64,000 nucleotides of DNA from Caldilineaceae bacterium (GTDB lineage: Bacteria > Chloroflexota > Anaerolineae > Caldilineales > Caldilineaceae), in the NCBI GenBank assembly GCA_020634755.1, contig JACKBC010000009.1:124001-188000 (forward strand). Direction: 5' to 3'. This document shows positions 26,418 to 34,916 of this stretch, piece by piece. The notes under the pieces are model-generated. The model was given only the letters and a program-made list of their open reading frames with translations. It had not been told where the DNA came from and did no database searches. Each line of letters begins with the position of its first letter. Positions within the stretch are counted from its first letter, which is position 1. The position numbers and the translations under genes were made by a program.

Positions 26418-27191
26418 TCAATCATGCCACGACGGCTTCTGCCATCCCTGGAAAAATGGGATAATATGATCGCGCGCCGGATGGCGCACCTGTTCCAGCA
26501 TCTCTATGACCGCGCTGCGATTATACGCTGCGCGGCGATGCGTCAATTTGTGGCCTGCCTCATCGGCCTCCAACAAAACATAGCTGGCGCGCCAATCTTC
26601 CTGTACCGGGTTGCTCACGCTGCCCAAGTTGACCAGGTGAATGTCATTATGGACAAGCTGCATGGCCCAATGGGTGTGACCCACGCAAACCAGATCGGCA
26701 GGGCAGCCATCGGTCAATGCATCGAGCTGTTCCGGTTTGAGGCCGGGCCGCAAGCCATGCCCATCGAAGTGGCCTGGCCTGGCGTGAACGCCCAGCAGCC
26801 TTGCGCCGTCTGGCAGCGTCAACGCTAATTCCAGCGGCAGCTCGGCCAGCCAATCCAGCCAACCCGCCGCCGCCAGCGCCCCTTCAGTCCAGCCAAAGTT
26901 ACGCGCGATTTGCAGCAGCCTCGGCATGAGCGAGGGCTCGGCTAGCACATCCTCTACCTGCGGCCAGGGACGCCTACCATCCAGCACGTAACGCTCGGTA
27001 TTGCCGTAGGTGCAGCGCACATTGGGCAAAGCCGTCAGCCGTTCTAACACGCCAACCGGATCTGGCCCCATGGCCACTAGATCACCCAGCACCCAAATTT
27101 GATCCACGTTGCCCAACGCCTCAATATCCGCCAGCACCGCGTCCAGCGCCAACGTGTTGCCATGTATGTCGGAAAGAAGGACTATTCGCAT
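26418..27191 (-). CDS. Calcineurin-like metallophosphoesterase
   Basis: 257 residues from ATG 27191. The metal motifs appear in order: LLSDIHGN, VLGDLVAMGPDP, YGNTE, VHARPGHF and VGHTHWAM. This is the YfcE/MJ0936-like type of small cytosolic phosphodiesterase acting on an unknown phosphoester. RidA lies upstream on the same strand with a hairpin between them. Confidence 0.88.
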   Translation of the reverse strand: MRIVLLSDIHGNTLALDAVLADIEALGNVDQIWVLGDLVAMGPDPVGVLERLTALPNVRCTYGNTERYVLDGRRPWPQVEDVLAEPSLMPRLLQIARNFGWTEGALAAAGWLDWLAELPLELALTLPDGARLLGVHARPGHFDGHGLRPGLKPEQLDALTDGCPADLVCVGHTHWAMQLVHNDIHLVNLGSVSNPVQEDWRASYVLLEADEAGHKLTHRRAAYNRSAVIEMLEQVRHPARDHIIPFFQGWQKPSWHD

Positions 27192-27216
27192 AAGAAATCT
27201 CACAGTTGCAAAGTGG

Positions 27217-27283
27217 CAAGGTTGCAGAGTTGCAAGATGCGAGCACCGTTTCTACCTTGCCGCTCTGCGACTCTGCAACCTTG
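27217..27283. repeat. Inverted repeat between RidA and phosphoesterase genes
   Basis: Perfect 14-bp arms CAAGGTTGCAGAGT (27217-27230 / 27270-27283) with a 39-nt loop. The arms are embedded in low-complexity TTGCAAAGT-type sequence. It could partly terminate or stabilise the RidA transcript. Confidence 0.6.
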
Positions 27284-27287
27284 TAGG

Positions 27288-27695
27288 CTATTCCTCAATC
27301 ACCCCCACCGCCTCAATTTCCACCAGGAAATCCTTATTGGACAGCGACTTTACACCAATCCAGGTAGTGGCCGGCAGCTGGTCCTTGGGGAAAAATTCAA
27401 GCAGCGCTTGGGTCATAAAGCTATCGTCGGCTATAACATCATCCACAATGTAAATGCGCATGGAGACTACGTCGCTCAGCGCGCCGCCAGCAATGTGCAT
27501 GGCGGTCTCAATGTTGCGCAGCGTTTGCCGCGTCTGCGCCAGCGGATCGTCCGGCCCCACCATCTGCTGCTGTGCATCCCAGCCTACTTGGCCAGAAAGA
27601 TAGACCGTCTTGCCGCCGCGGCTGGTTACGATTTGCGAAAAGCCATATTGCTGGCTGTTGAATAACTCGGGGGGATTTAGGTATTCTTTGGGCAT
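27288..27695 (-). CDS. RidA family (YjgF/YER057c/UK114) protein
   Basis: 135 residues. Typical features are the QIVTSRGGKTVYLSGQVGWD strand pair, QTRQTLRNIETAMHIAGG helix and DVVSMRIYIVDD. RidA enzymes hydrolyse reactive enamine/imine intermediates from PLP enzymes; an Arg that binds the substrate carboxylate in RidA proper lies in VVSMRIY, but subgroups vary. ATG 27695 (MPKEYLN) is the family-consistent start. Confidence 0.88.
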   Translation of the reverse strand: MPKEYLNPPELFNSQQYGFSQIVTSRGGKTVYLSGQVGWDAQQQMVGPDDPLAQTRQTLRNIETAMHIAGGALSDVVSMRIYIVDDVIADDSFMTQALLEFFPKDQLPATTWIGVKSLSNKDFLVEIEAVGVIEE

Positions 27696-27737
27696 GTTGC
27701 GTTTTTTCAGGAGGATGAAGGTGTGAGCGTGTGAAAG

Positions 27738-27794
27738 GGTGAGCGTATGAAAGGGTGATTTCGACAGGCTCATTCACCCTTTCACACGCTCACC
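27738..27794. repeat. Low-complexity inverted repeat (GGTGAGCGT/GAAAGGGTGA)
   Basis: 21-bp arms (27738-27758 / 27774-27794) match at 20 positions. The arms are built from GTGAAAGGGTGA-like units also found at 42375-42440 and 32765-32800. It lies upstream of the RidA gene. Confidence 0.6.
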
Positions 27795-27988
27795 AAGTCA
27801 TCTTTCTCTCATTATACCCGCAACCATTGATAAAGCCGATTCTCCACCAAATTAGAATCTCCCTTCATTGACATTGTCTGCATCTATGGCTAAACTATCT
27901 CGTAAAGAATCTGAGCGATTAGGGCTGACCTCCCCCTACTTCCTAATCCCTACTTCCTAATCCCTTTTTCAGAAAGCGACCCGACCTA

Positions 27989-28969
27989 ATGAAAACAATC
28001 CGATGGGGTATTATTGGCTGCGGCAATGTGACTGAAGTAAAGAGCGGCCCCGGCTTTCAAAAAGCCACAAATTCGGAACTCGTAGCCGTCATGCGCCGCA
28101 ATGGCGCGTTGGCCGCAGATTATGCACGGCGCCATGATGTGCCCAAGTGGTATGATGATGGCCAGGCGCTCATTGACGACCCGGATGTGGATGTGGTCTA
28201 CATTGCCACGCCGCCCGATGCGCATTTGGCCTACACGCGCATGGCGGCCCAAGCGGGTAAGCCGGTCTACGTGGAAAAGCCCATGGCGCTCAACTTTGCC
28301 GAATGTCAGGCCATGATTGACGCCTGTGCGGCAGCCAATGTGCCGCTATGGGTGGCCTATTATCGCCGTGGCATGACCAAGTTTAATAAAGCCAAAGAGC
28401 TGGTTGCCCAAGGCGCCATTGGCGACGTGCGTTGCGTAAACGTCACCTTTTTACAGACCGTGCGGCCATACGATCCCAATAACCTCCCCTGGCGCGTGCG
28501 CCCCGAAATTTCTGGCGGCGGTCTCTTTGTGGATCTAGCCTCGCACATCCTAGACTATCTGGCCTACATGGTCGGCCCCATCGTTACGGCGCAGGGCGAC
28601 GCCTCTAACCAGGGCGGTCTATACGCGGCCGAAGATATGGTGACCGGTTCCTGGGTGCACGAATCCGGCGTGCATGGAACGGGCCTTTGGTGCTTCAACT
28701 CCTATACTCGGCTGGATCAAACTGAAATCATCGGCAGCAGGGGCAAGCTGACCTTTGCCGCTTTTCAGAATGATGAGCCGGTGCAGCTGACCACGGAAGA
28801 GGGCGTCACCGAGTTCACCATCCCCGAGCCGGCGCACGTGCAGCAACAGCTGATCCAGTCTATTGTGGATGAACTAAACGGCGTTGGCCAATGTGCCAGC
28901 ACCGGTGTCAGTGCGGCCAGGGCGTCATGGGTCATGGACCAAATGCTCAAGGGATATTATCAAAAGTAG
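27989..28969 (+). CDS. Gfo/Idh/MocA family oxidoreductase
   Basis: 326 residues. The N-terminal Rossmann fold starts IRWGIIGCGNVTEVKSG, with VVYIATPPDAHL and the family Lys in YVEKPMALNF. The C-terminal domain carries SGGGLFVDLASHILDYLAYM, placing an expected catalytic His. These are NAD(P)-dependent sugar or polyol dehydrogenases. It precedes a PQQ-type sugar dehydrogenase and an Ldh2-type enzyme on the same strand, so a role in sugar or uronic acid oxidation is reasonable. Confidence 0.9.
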   Translation: MKTIRWGIIGCGNVTEVKSGPGFQKATNSELVAVMRRNGALAADYARRHDVPKWYDDGQALIDDPDVDVVYIATPPDAHLAYTRMAAQAGKPVYVEKPMALNFAECQAMIDACAAANVPLWVAYYRRGMTKFNKAKELVAQGAIGDVRCVNVTFLQTVRPYDPNNLPWRVRPEISGGGLFVDLASHILDYLAYMVGPIVTAQGDASNQGGLYAAEDMVTGSWVHESGVHGTGLWCFNSYTRLDQTEIIGSRGKLTFAAFQNDEPVQLTTEEGVTEFTIPEPAHVQQQLIQSIVDELNGVGQCASTGVSAARASWVMDQMLKGYYQK

Positions 28970-29042
28970 CTCACGGTTTTAGGAGATTCTTACCTGGCAG
29001 GGCCAAAGATAGCAGGGCCAAATGTAGCGGAGCCAAATTTAG

Positions 29043-29375
29043 ATGAGACAAAGCCATACCACCGTTTTGGAACGCAACGTCTGCTGGCAGCACGATTTTA
29101 CCACGGAGCCATACGAAGTGGGCTGGGCCAGCGAGGCGCTCTTTTTTGTGCGCACCCTATCGGCCGAGCAGCTGCCGGTGGGCGTTTATGCACGTGTACA
29201 GATATCGCCGGACGGCATTCACTGGTGTGCGGAAGGAAGTGAGCTGCCCATTGCGTCCGAACCGGGCGTCACCTTCTGCCGCGTCACTCAATTTGGCGGC
29301 TGGCTGCGGCTGGTGGGCCAAATCCCAGACGATGCCGAGGTAAAAGTGCTTGTGTATTTGGTATTGAAAGAGTAG
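29043..29375 (+). CDS. Hypothetical protein in sugar-oxidation cluster
   Basis: 110 residues with an alternating hydrophobic pattern suggesting a small beta-sandwich (ALFFVRTLSAEQLPVGVYAR, VTQFGGWLRLVGQI, VKVLVYLVL). No signal peptide. It lies 57 bp before the sugar dehydrogenase lipoprotein gene and 74 bp after the Gfo/Idh gene. I do not recognise the family. Confidence 0.6.
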   Translation: MRQSHTTVLERNVCWQHDFTTEPYEVGWASEALFFVRTLSAEQLPVGVYARVQISPDGIHWCAEGSELPIASEPGVTFCRVTQFGGWLRLVGQIPDDAEVKVLVYLVLKE

Positions 29376-29431
29376 GGTTTGCGGTGCGCGTACCCATTGA
29401 CAATTTGGGAGTGGGCCAAGGAGCTGTTGTG

Positions 29432-30694
29432 ATGTGGAAAACACTAGGCGGGTTGCTGGGCGTGCTCTTTTTGGTGGCCGGTTGTGCGGCCCAGCCAGCG
29501 GATTTGCCGGACGCTTCGCCCACGCCGCCAGTCGTGCCAACATTTACAGAAACGCCCGTGCCGGTCGCCACGCATACGGCGATCCCAGAGCCAACGGCCA
29601 CGCCGACGGCGCCGCCCGCGGCGGCAACGCCAACCGCTCCTGCGGACCTGGAGCCGCTGCCATTTGCGGTGCGGTTGCCGTCCGGTTTTCGCATTGGCAT
29701 GTACGCCAGTGGGTTGCCTGATGCCCGTTCCATGGCGCCGGGGCCGGATGGCGTGATTTTTGTGGGTACGCGCAGCCAGGGCAAAGTGTATGCCGTACTG
29801 GATCAAGATGGCGATTACAAGGCGGAGCAGGTCATTACATTGGCCAGCGGCATGAATACACCCAATGGGGTGGCCTATCGCGATGGCGCGCTCTATGTGG
29901 CCGAAATTAATCGCATTTTGCGTTACGACAACATTGCCGCCCACCTGGCCGAAGCCGATTTGCCCGCCCCGGTGGTGCTCAATGACCAATATCCCAGCGA
30001 TGCTCACCACGGCTGGAAAGTATTGCGCTTTGGCCCCGACGGCAAGCTTTATACGCCGGTGGGCGCGCCCTGCAACGTGTGTGAAATTAGCGGGCTGTAT
30101 GGCACAATTACGCGCATGAACGCCGACGGCAGCGGGTTGGAAGTATACGCCAGTGGCATTCGTAACTCGGTGGGCTTCGACTGGCAGCCCCAGAGCAATG
30201 AACTCTGGTTCACCGACAATGGCGTGGACAATCTGGGTGATGATCAGCCGCCCGATGAGCTAAATCGTGCGCCTGCATTGGGCATGAACTTTGGCTTTCC
30301 CTATTGTCATGGCGGTACGGTGCCGGATCCGGAATTTGGCGGGCAACGCAGCTGCATTGAATTTACGCCGCCGGTGCAAAAGCTGGGACCGCACGTGGCC
30401 GCGTTGGGCATGCGCTTTTATACGGGCGCTATGTTTCCGCTGGAATATCAGCATCAGATTCTGATTGCCGAGCATGGTTCCGCCTCGCGCTCGACGCCGC
30501 TGGGCTATCGCATTATGCTGGTGCGGCTGGATGATGCCAACAACGCCATTCGCTATGAACCTTTTGCCGACGGCTGGCTGGATGGCGCACAGATTCACGG
30601 TCGTCCGGTAGATCTACTCATTCTGCCCGACGGCTCGCTGCTGGTGTCCGATGACAATGCCGGCGCTATTTATCGCATCATTTATGAAGGATAG
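29432..30694 (+). CDS. Lipoprotein PQQ-type sugar (glucose/sorbosone) dehydrogenase
   Basis: 420 residues. A lipoprotein signal ends LVAGC with Cys18, followed by a Thr/Pro-rich spacer and a six-bladed beta-propeller of the glucose/sorbosone dehydrogenase family: RSMAPGPDGVIFVGTR, PNGVAYRDGALYVAE, HHGWKVLRFGPDGKLY, SGIRNSVGFDWQP and LILPDGSLLVSDDNAG. The enzymes oxidise aldoses to lactones with PQQ. ATG 29432 follows AAGGAG; it lies 48 bp inside a longer frame. No PQQ synthesis genes are in the window, so the cofactor would come from elsewhere in the genome or outside. Confidence 0.87.
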   Translation: MWKTLGGLLGVLFLVAGCAAQPADLPDASPTPPVVPTFTETPVPVATHTAIPEPTATPTAPPAAATPTAPADLEPLPFAVRLPSGFRIGMYASGLPDARSMAPGPDGVIFVGTRSQGKVYAVLDQDGDYKAEQVITLASGMNTPNGVAYRDGALYVAEINRILRYDNIAAHLAEADLPAPVVLNDQYPSDAHHGWKVLRFGPDGKLYTPVGAPCNVCEISGLYGTITRMNADGSGLEVYASGIRNSVGFDWQPQSNELWFTDNGVDNLGDDQPPDELNRAPALGMNFGFPYCHGGTVPDPEFGGQRSCIEFTPPVQKLGPHVAALGMRFYTGAMFPLEYQHQILIAEHGSASRSTPLGYRIMLVRLDDANNAIRYEPFADGWLDGAQIHGRPVDLLILPDGSLLVSDDNAGAIYRIIYEG

Positions 30695-30704
30695 ATTTAT
30701 CACC

Positions 30705-31553
30705 ATGCAAAATCCCAATTTAAGCCGCTTTGATCCATTGCCGCGCATTATTAGCTACGACGATTTTGATAGTGGCCTGCAAGGCTGGACCGGACTCATT
30801 GGCAATTATGAAGAGACGCTCGACTCCATGCTGCCGCCGTATCGCGATCTGCGCCCACCCATGTTGAGCAACCTGAGCATGTGGGACACCGGCACTGATG
30901 GCTCGTTCAGCGGTACCTATGCCATGAAGCTGGCCACGCGCGCCAAAGCGGGCTCCATTGCGCTGGCCATCAAGCGACTCACCTTTCGGCAGCTGGGCCC
31001 CATTCGGCTGGAAGCCTATTTTACCTTTAAGCCGGAAGCGTCGGAACTGGTGCTTTCTGAAACTGACGTGCGCGCCATTGGCGTGCTCTTTGATTTGCAG
31101 CATCCCGACCAGCACGCCCATCCTGAACGGGTGATGCCCCACATTCGCTACCTCAACGCGCAGGACGGCAAGCAGATTGCCACCTGGCAATACAAAGCGG
31201 AACGGGAAACGCTCCACGCCATTGGCGGCAGCGGCAAAACCCAATCTCACTTTCATCTGGCGCCCGAAGGCTGGCGCGAACTGGCCGGTGGGCGGCAGCT
31301 CCTTTGTTACAATGAAATTGCGACCAAGCAAAACTGGCACTATTGGCGGCTCGATTTTGACCTGGCCACCATGTCATTTCAGCGACTTCAATGCAATGAT
31401 CGTCTCTTTGATCTGGCCGAAGCCGTCCCCATGCGCATGTCTGCCATGGCCAATTTGTGGTGCATGTTGAATACCGCGTTTTGGGTGGAAACCGATTGCG
31501 ACAAACGCGGTTTTCTCTATATTGATTCTGTACTTCTCTCTGGGGATTGGTAG
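30705..31553 (+). CDS. Conserved-looking hypothetical protein
   Basis: 282 residues from ATG 30705. It starts 10 bp after the sugar dehydrogenase stop, so the two are coupled. The pattern IISYDDFDSGLQGWTGLIGN, GTYAMKLATRAKAG and FTFKPEA suggests a concanavalin-like beta-sandwich of the kind that binds carbohydrate. There is no signal peptide. I do not recognise a named family or catalytic motif. Confidence 0.65.
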   Translation: MQNPNLSRFDPLPRIISYDDFDSGLQGWTGLIGNYEETLDSMLPPYRDLRPPMLSNLSMWDTGTDGSFSGTYAMKLATRAKAGSIALAIKRLTFRQLGPIRLEAYFTFKPEASELVLSETDVRAIGVLFDLQHPDQHAHPERVMPHIRYLNAQDGKQIATWQYKAERETLHAIGGSGKTQSHFHLAPEGWRELAGGRQLLCYNEIATKQNWHYWRLDFDLATMSFQRLQCNDRLFDLAEAVPMRMSAMANLWCMLNTAFWVETDCDKRGFLYIDSVLLSGDW

Positions 31554-31661
31554 AAGAGGGCGTAAGGCGTAAGGAGTGGGGATTAGGCGCTGAGTCGGCC
31601 TCCCCTACTGCTTACTTCCGACTCCCGACTCCCTAATCCCACTACCAAAGGCAACCTCTTT

Positions 31662-32762
31662 ATGTCACAACCAAGCTCCTATAAAGTGTTGGTGCCGGCC
31701 GATGAGCTGCACCAGTTTGTGGAATCGCTCTTTCTCAAGGGCGGCTTTGCGCCTGCACATGCGGCGGACGCGGCCAATGTTTTAATGTATGCCAGCCGCC
31801 GCGGGGTGGATACCCACGGCATACGCAACGTACTGCCCATCTATTTTCGGCAATTGGAAGCGGGCCAGCTCAACGTGGCCCCCAATTTTCATATTGAGCA
31901 TGAAACGCCTGTTTCGGCGCGCGCCAATGGTGATTCTGGCCTGGGGCTGGCGGCGGGTTGTTGGGGCATGCGTTTGGCCATGCAAAAAGCGCGTCAATCC
32001 GGCATTGGCATGGTTTCTATGCACAATTCGTATCATTACGGCGCAGCGGGTTACTACCCGTGGCTGGCCGTGCAGGAGGAGCTGATCGGCATTAGCATGA
32101 CCGGGCGCATCTATGCCGGTGGCGCCGAGTATGGCGTACCGCCCACCTTTGGCGCCAAGGCCATGTTTTCCACCAATCCGCTCAGCATCTCTTTCCCCAC
32201 CCAGAATGAGCCGCCCTATGTCTTTGATATGGCCACGTCGGTTGTGCCATTCAACCGCATCACCATGATGCGCGACGCAGGGCAGTCGATTCCGCCCGGC
32301 TGGGGCGTGACCGCCGATGGCTCACCCTCCACCGACCCGGGTGAAGTTGCGCAGGTGCTGCCGCTGGGTGGCAACCGCGAGCAGGGTGGCCACAAAGGAT
32401 ATGGGCTGGCCACAATGGTCACGGTACTCTGCAATCTGCTCTCCGGCGGCTGGGCGGGGCTCTACGACAATGATCCCCAAGCGTTTGAGGGCTTTAAGCT
32501 ACCCAACGATGGTCACTTCTTTGCCGCATTCCGCGTCGATCTCTTCCGCCCGTTGGCAGAGTTTAAAGAGGGCATGGACGCCATGATTCGCGCCCTGCAT
32601 GCCTCGCCCAAACTGTCCGGCCATGATCGCATCTACGTGGCTGGCGAAATCGAGCATGAAACCGAAATTCAGCGTCTGCACGATGGTATCCCCGTCACAG
32701 AAACAGTCTTTGACAATTTTGTGGAGCTGGCGGAACGCTATGACGTGGCGCTGCCGTGGTAG
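31662..32762 (+). CDS. Ldh2 family (malate/L-lactate/sulfolactate-type) dehydrogenase
   Basis: 366 residues. Diagnostic segments are SRRGVDTHGIRNV (catalytic His), GIGMVSMHNSYHYGAAGYYP, AMFSTNPLSISFPT, VFDMATSVVPF and GHKGYGLATMVTVL. Family members are NAD(P)-dependent and reduce or oxidise 2-oxoacids and 2-hydroxyacids (malate, ureidoglycolate, 2,3-diketo-L-gulonate, sulfolactate). It ends the sugar-oxidation cluster, and a terminator-like hairpin follows. Confidence 0.9.
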   Translation: MSQPSSYKVLVPADELHQFVESLFLKGGFAPAHAADAANVLMYASRRGVDTHGIRNVLPIYFRQLEAGQLNVAPNFHIEHETPVSARANGDSGLGLAAGCWGMRLAMQKARQSGIGMVSMHNSYHYGAAGYYPWLAVQEELIGISMTGRIYAGGAEYGVPPTFGAKAMFSTNPLSISFPTQNEPPYVFDMATSVVPFNRITMMRDAGQSIPPGWGVTADGSPSTDPGEVAQVLPLGGNREQGGHKGYGLATMVTVLCNLLSGGWAGLYDNDPQAFEGFKLPNDGHFFAAFRVDLFRPLAEFKEGMDAMIRALHASPKLSGHDRIYVAGEIEHETEIQRLHDGIPVTETVFDNFVELAERYDVALPW

Positions 32763-32855
32763 ATAGAGGATGTGAGAGGGTGAGAGGGTGACGAGGTGAC
32801 TTTGACCGGCTCAGGCACCTTGTTCCTGCTTGATACCGTTTGGCTCTGTAAAAGC

Positions 32856-32915
32856 GATGAATAATTGACAATCCTACTCCGCAAGAGGGGTGATTATTCA
32901 TCATATAAGTTTTTT
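32856..32915 (+). terminator. Terminator-like hairpin after the Ldh2 gene
   Basis: Perfect 10-bp arms GATGAATAAT (32856-32865) / ATTATTCATC (32893-32902), then a run of six T at 32910-32915. The stem is AT-rich, so strength is uncertain. Confidence 0.5.
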
Positions 32916-32955
32916 GTCACAAAGCGCGGGGGATTGTACTGATCAAGATGATGGT

Positions 32956-33105
32956 AAACAGTGCGCTTCAGCGTACTGCTGCTAGCAGACTGCGGTTTAT
33001 GAACATTTATAAATTGTTTCGGTAATGGGCGCCACAGGCTGAAGCCTGCGTCTGCTAGCGGAAGCCCGCTAAAGCAGGCTATAAAACAGTGCGCTTTAGC
33101 GTACT
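32956..33105. repeat. Cluster of short palindromes bounded by a 22-bp direct repeat
   Basis: AAACAGTGCGCTTCAGCGTA at 32956 recurs with one change at 33084. Between them are AGGCTGAAGCCT and TAGCGGAAGCCCGCTA (33056-33071) small palindromes. The 32763-33145 gap contains no gene. Confidence 0.6.
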
Positions 33106-33145
33106 TTGGCTGCCAGGCGCTGGTTTCAACCAGTGCCGTCGTTTA

Positions 33146-34807
33146 CTACACAAAACGCGGTGGATGCTGCAAATGGTGCTCGGTGGCGGCTTGATAGGCT
33201 TGCGCCGCCGCAAGCACGGTGGCTTCCTCGTAGAGACGTCCCGTAAAGGTAATGGTGGTGGGCAGGCCATTGGTGCGAAAGCCATTGGGCACCACCACAG
33301 ATGGGTGACCAGTTAAGTTGGTGAGCAGCAGGTTGGCGCCGTGCAGGGCCGGCGATAGATACAGATCCACATCGGCCATGAGCTGCGCCATCTGTTGCAT
33401 GACCAACATGCGCAGCCGATTGGCCTGCACGTATTCAACTGCGGGAATGAGCCGGGCTTGTCGGAGCCGGTTGGGCCACGCATCGGCAATCTGGCGCACC
33501 AAGAGATCATCTCGGTTGCTGCGCGTCAATTCATCAAAGGCGGCGGCAGCTTCCACAGACAGAATAAAATTCATAGCCTTCAATGGGTAGTTGGGCAGTT
33601 CAATTGGAAGCAGCTCGACGCCCATGGCGCGCAGAACGTCCAGACTTGCCAAGTCATTTGCCTGGCCCTCATATTCTGCTTCAAACTCCTTTGGGGTGTA
33701 TCCAATCCGCAGCTTTTGCAAGTCTAGCTCTGGTTCCCACACAAAGGGCCGCTGGACCACCGTTAAATCCGCACCGTCCGGTCCATAAATGGCGTTGAAG
33801 ACGTGGACGCAATCTGCCACGCTGCGGCACATGGGCCCAATCTTATCCATACTCCAGCTGAGCGCCATGGCGCCCGTGCGGCTGACGCGGCCAAAGGTGG
33901 GGCGCAGGCCCGATAGCCCGCAATTTGTGCTGGGCGATACAATTGAACCATGCGTTTCCGTGCCAATGGCAAAGGCGACTAAGCCAGCCGCAGTGGCCGC
34001 GCCCGATCCTGCGGACGAGCCGCTAGAACCCTGCTCCAAATTCCAGGGGCTGCGCGTTTTGCCGCCAAACCAGACATCGCCCCAGGCCAGCGCGCCCATT
34101 GTCAACTTGGCCACCAATACGGCGCCGGCGTCGGTCAATTTGCGCACCACCGTAGCGTCCTGCTCGATTACTTGATCGCGGTAGGGCATGGCGCCCCAAG
34201 TGGTGGGGTACCCTTTGGTGGCCAGTAAATCTTTGGCGCCCCACGGAATGCCGTGTAGCGGCCCGCGGTCGTGGCCGGCTGCCAGTTCAGCATCGGCGCG
34301 GCGCGCCAACGCTAGCGCCAGCTCTTCCGTAAGGGTGATAACGCATTCAAGCTCTGGGCCGTAGCGTTTGAGCCGAGTGAGATACATTTTGGTCAATGCC
34401 TGCGATGTGATCTGCCCGCTGCGCAGGAAATAGGCCAGGTGGGCAATGGGCGCAAATGCCAGTTGCTCAATATGTTCCGGCATTGGGGGCGGCTCGTCCA
34501 GGGGAATAGACAGCGAGGGAATGAACAATGGCGGATTTATGGGCAATTCTGCTAGGGGAGCCGGAATCTGTGGATTAAATTGCAGCGCCGGCGCCACCTG
34601 ATTGGGCAAATCCACCGCGCGCAGTTCGTCATAATGCATTAAGATCTGGTTTGCGCCGGGCAGCATGAGTTCGCGCTCGGCGGGCGTAAAAGGCAACCCC
34701 ATGACTATTTCGGCCGCGGCAATGTGTTCAGTAGTAATTGGCCCGGATTCACCACTATTTGGATTGGTGTTTGGTTCTGGCTGAAGAGCAGATTTTGGTT
34801 GGCTCAT
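33146..34807 (-). CDS. Amidase (amidase-signature family)
   Basis: 553 residues. The Ser-cisSer-Lys machinery is visible: Lys in GIPWGAKDLLATKG and the Gly/Ser-rich signature GSSGSSAGSGAATAAGLVAF followed by GTETHGSIVSPS. The ~110-residue N-terminal extension before the catalytic core is longer than in GatA, and no GatB or GatC is adjacent, so it is a stand-alone amidase and not the transamidosome subunit. Substrate unknown. AAAGGGG precedes the ATG. Confidence 0.9.
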   Translation of the reverse strand: MSQPKSALQPEPNTNPNSGESGPITTEHIAAAEIVMGLPFTPAERELMLPGANQILMHYDELRAVDLPNQVAPALQFNPQIPAPLAELPINPPLFIPSLSIPLDEPPPMPEHIEQLAFAPIAHLAYFLRSGQITSQALTKMYLTRLKRYGPELECVITLTEELALALARRADAELAAGHDRGPLHGIPWGAKDLLATKGYPTTWGAMPYRDQVIEQDATVVRKLTDAGAVLVAKLTMGALAWGDVWFGGKTRSPWNLEQGSSGSSAGSGAATAAGLVAFAIGTETHGSIVSPSTNCGLSGLRPTFGRVSRTGAMALSWSMDKIGPMCRSVADCVHVFNAIYGPDGADLTVVQRPFVWEPELDLQKLRIGYTPKEFEAEYEGQANDLASLDVLRAMGVELLPIELPNYPLKAMNFILSVEAAAAFDELTRSNRDDLLVRQIADAWPNRLRQARLIPAVEYVQANRLRMLVMQQMAQLMADVDLYLSPALHGANLLLTNLTGHPSVVVPNGFRTNGLPTTITFTGRLYEEATVLAAAQAYQAATEHHLQHPPRFV

Positions 34808-34916
34808 GCGATTCCCCTTTGGTGAACTGGAGCTTTTTTACGAACACATAACGTATAACATAACGTATAATCGTGCTGGTAAGCACACCTGCACATAAAT
34901 CAGATGGCTTCGTGCG

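Noticed and set aside
33146..34807. Glutamyl-tRNA amidotransferase subunit A (GatA)
   Set aside because: Long N-terminal extension and no GatB or GatC neighbour; only the general amidase signature is supported.
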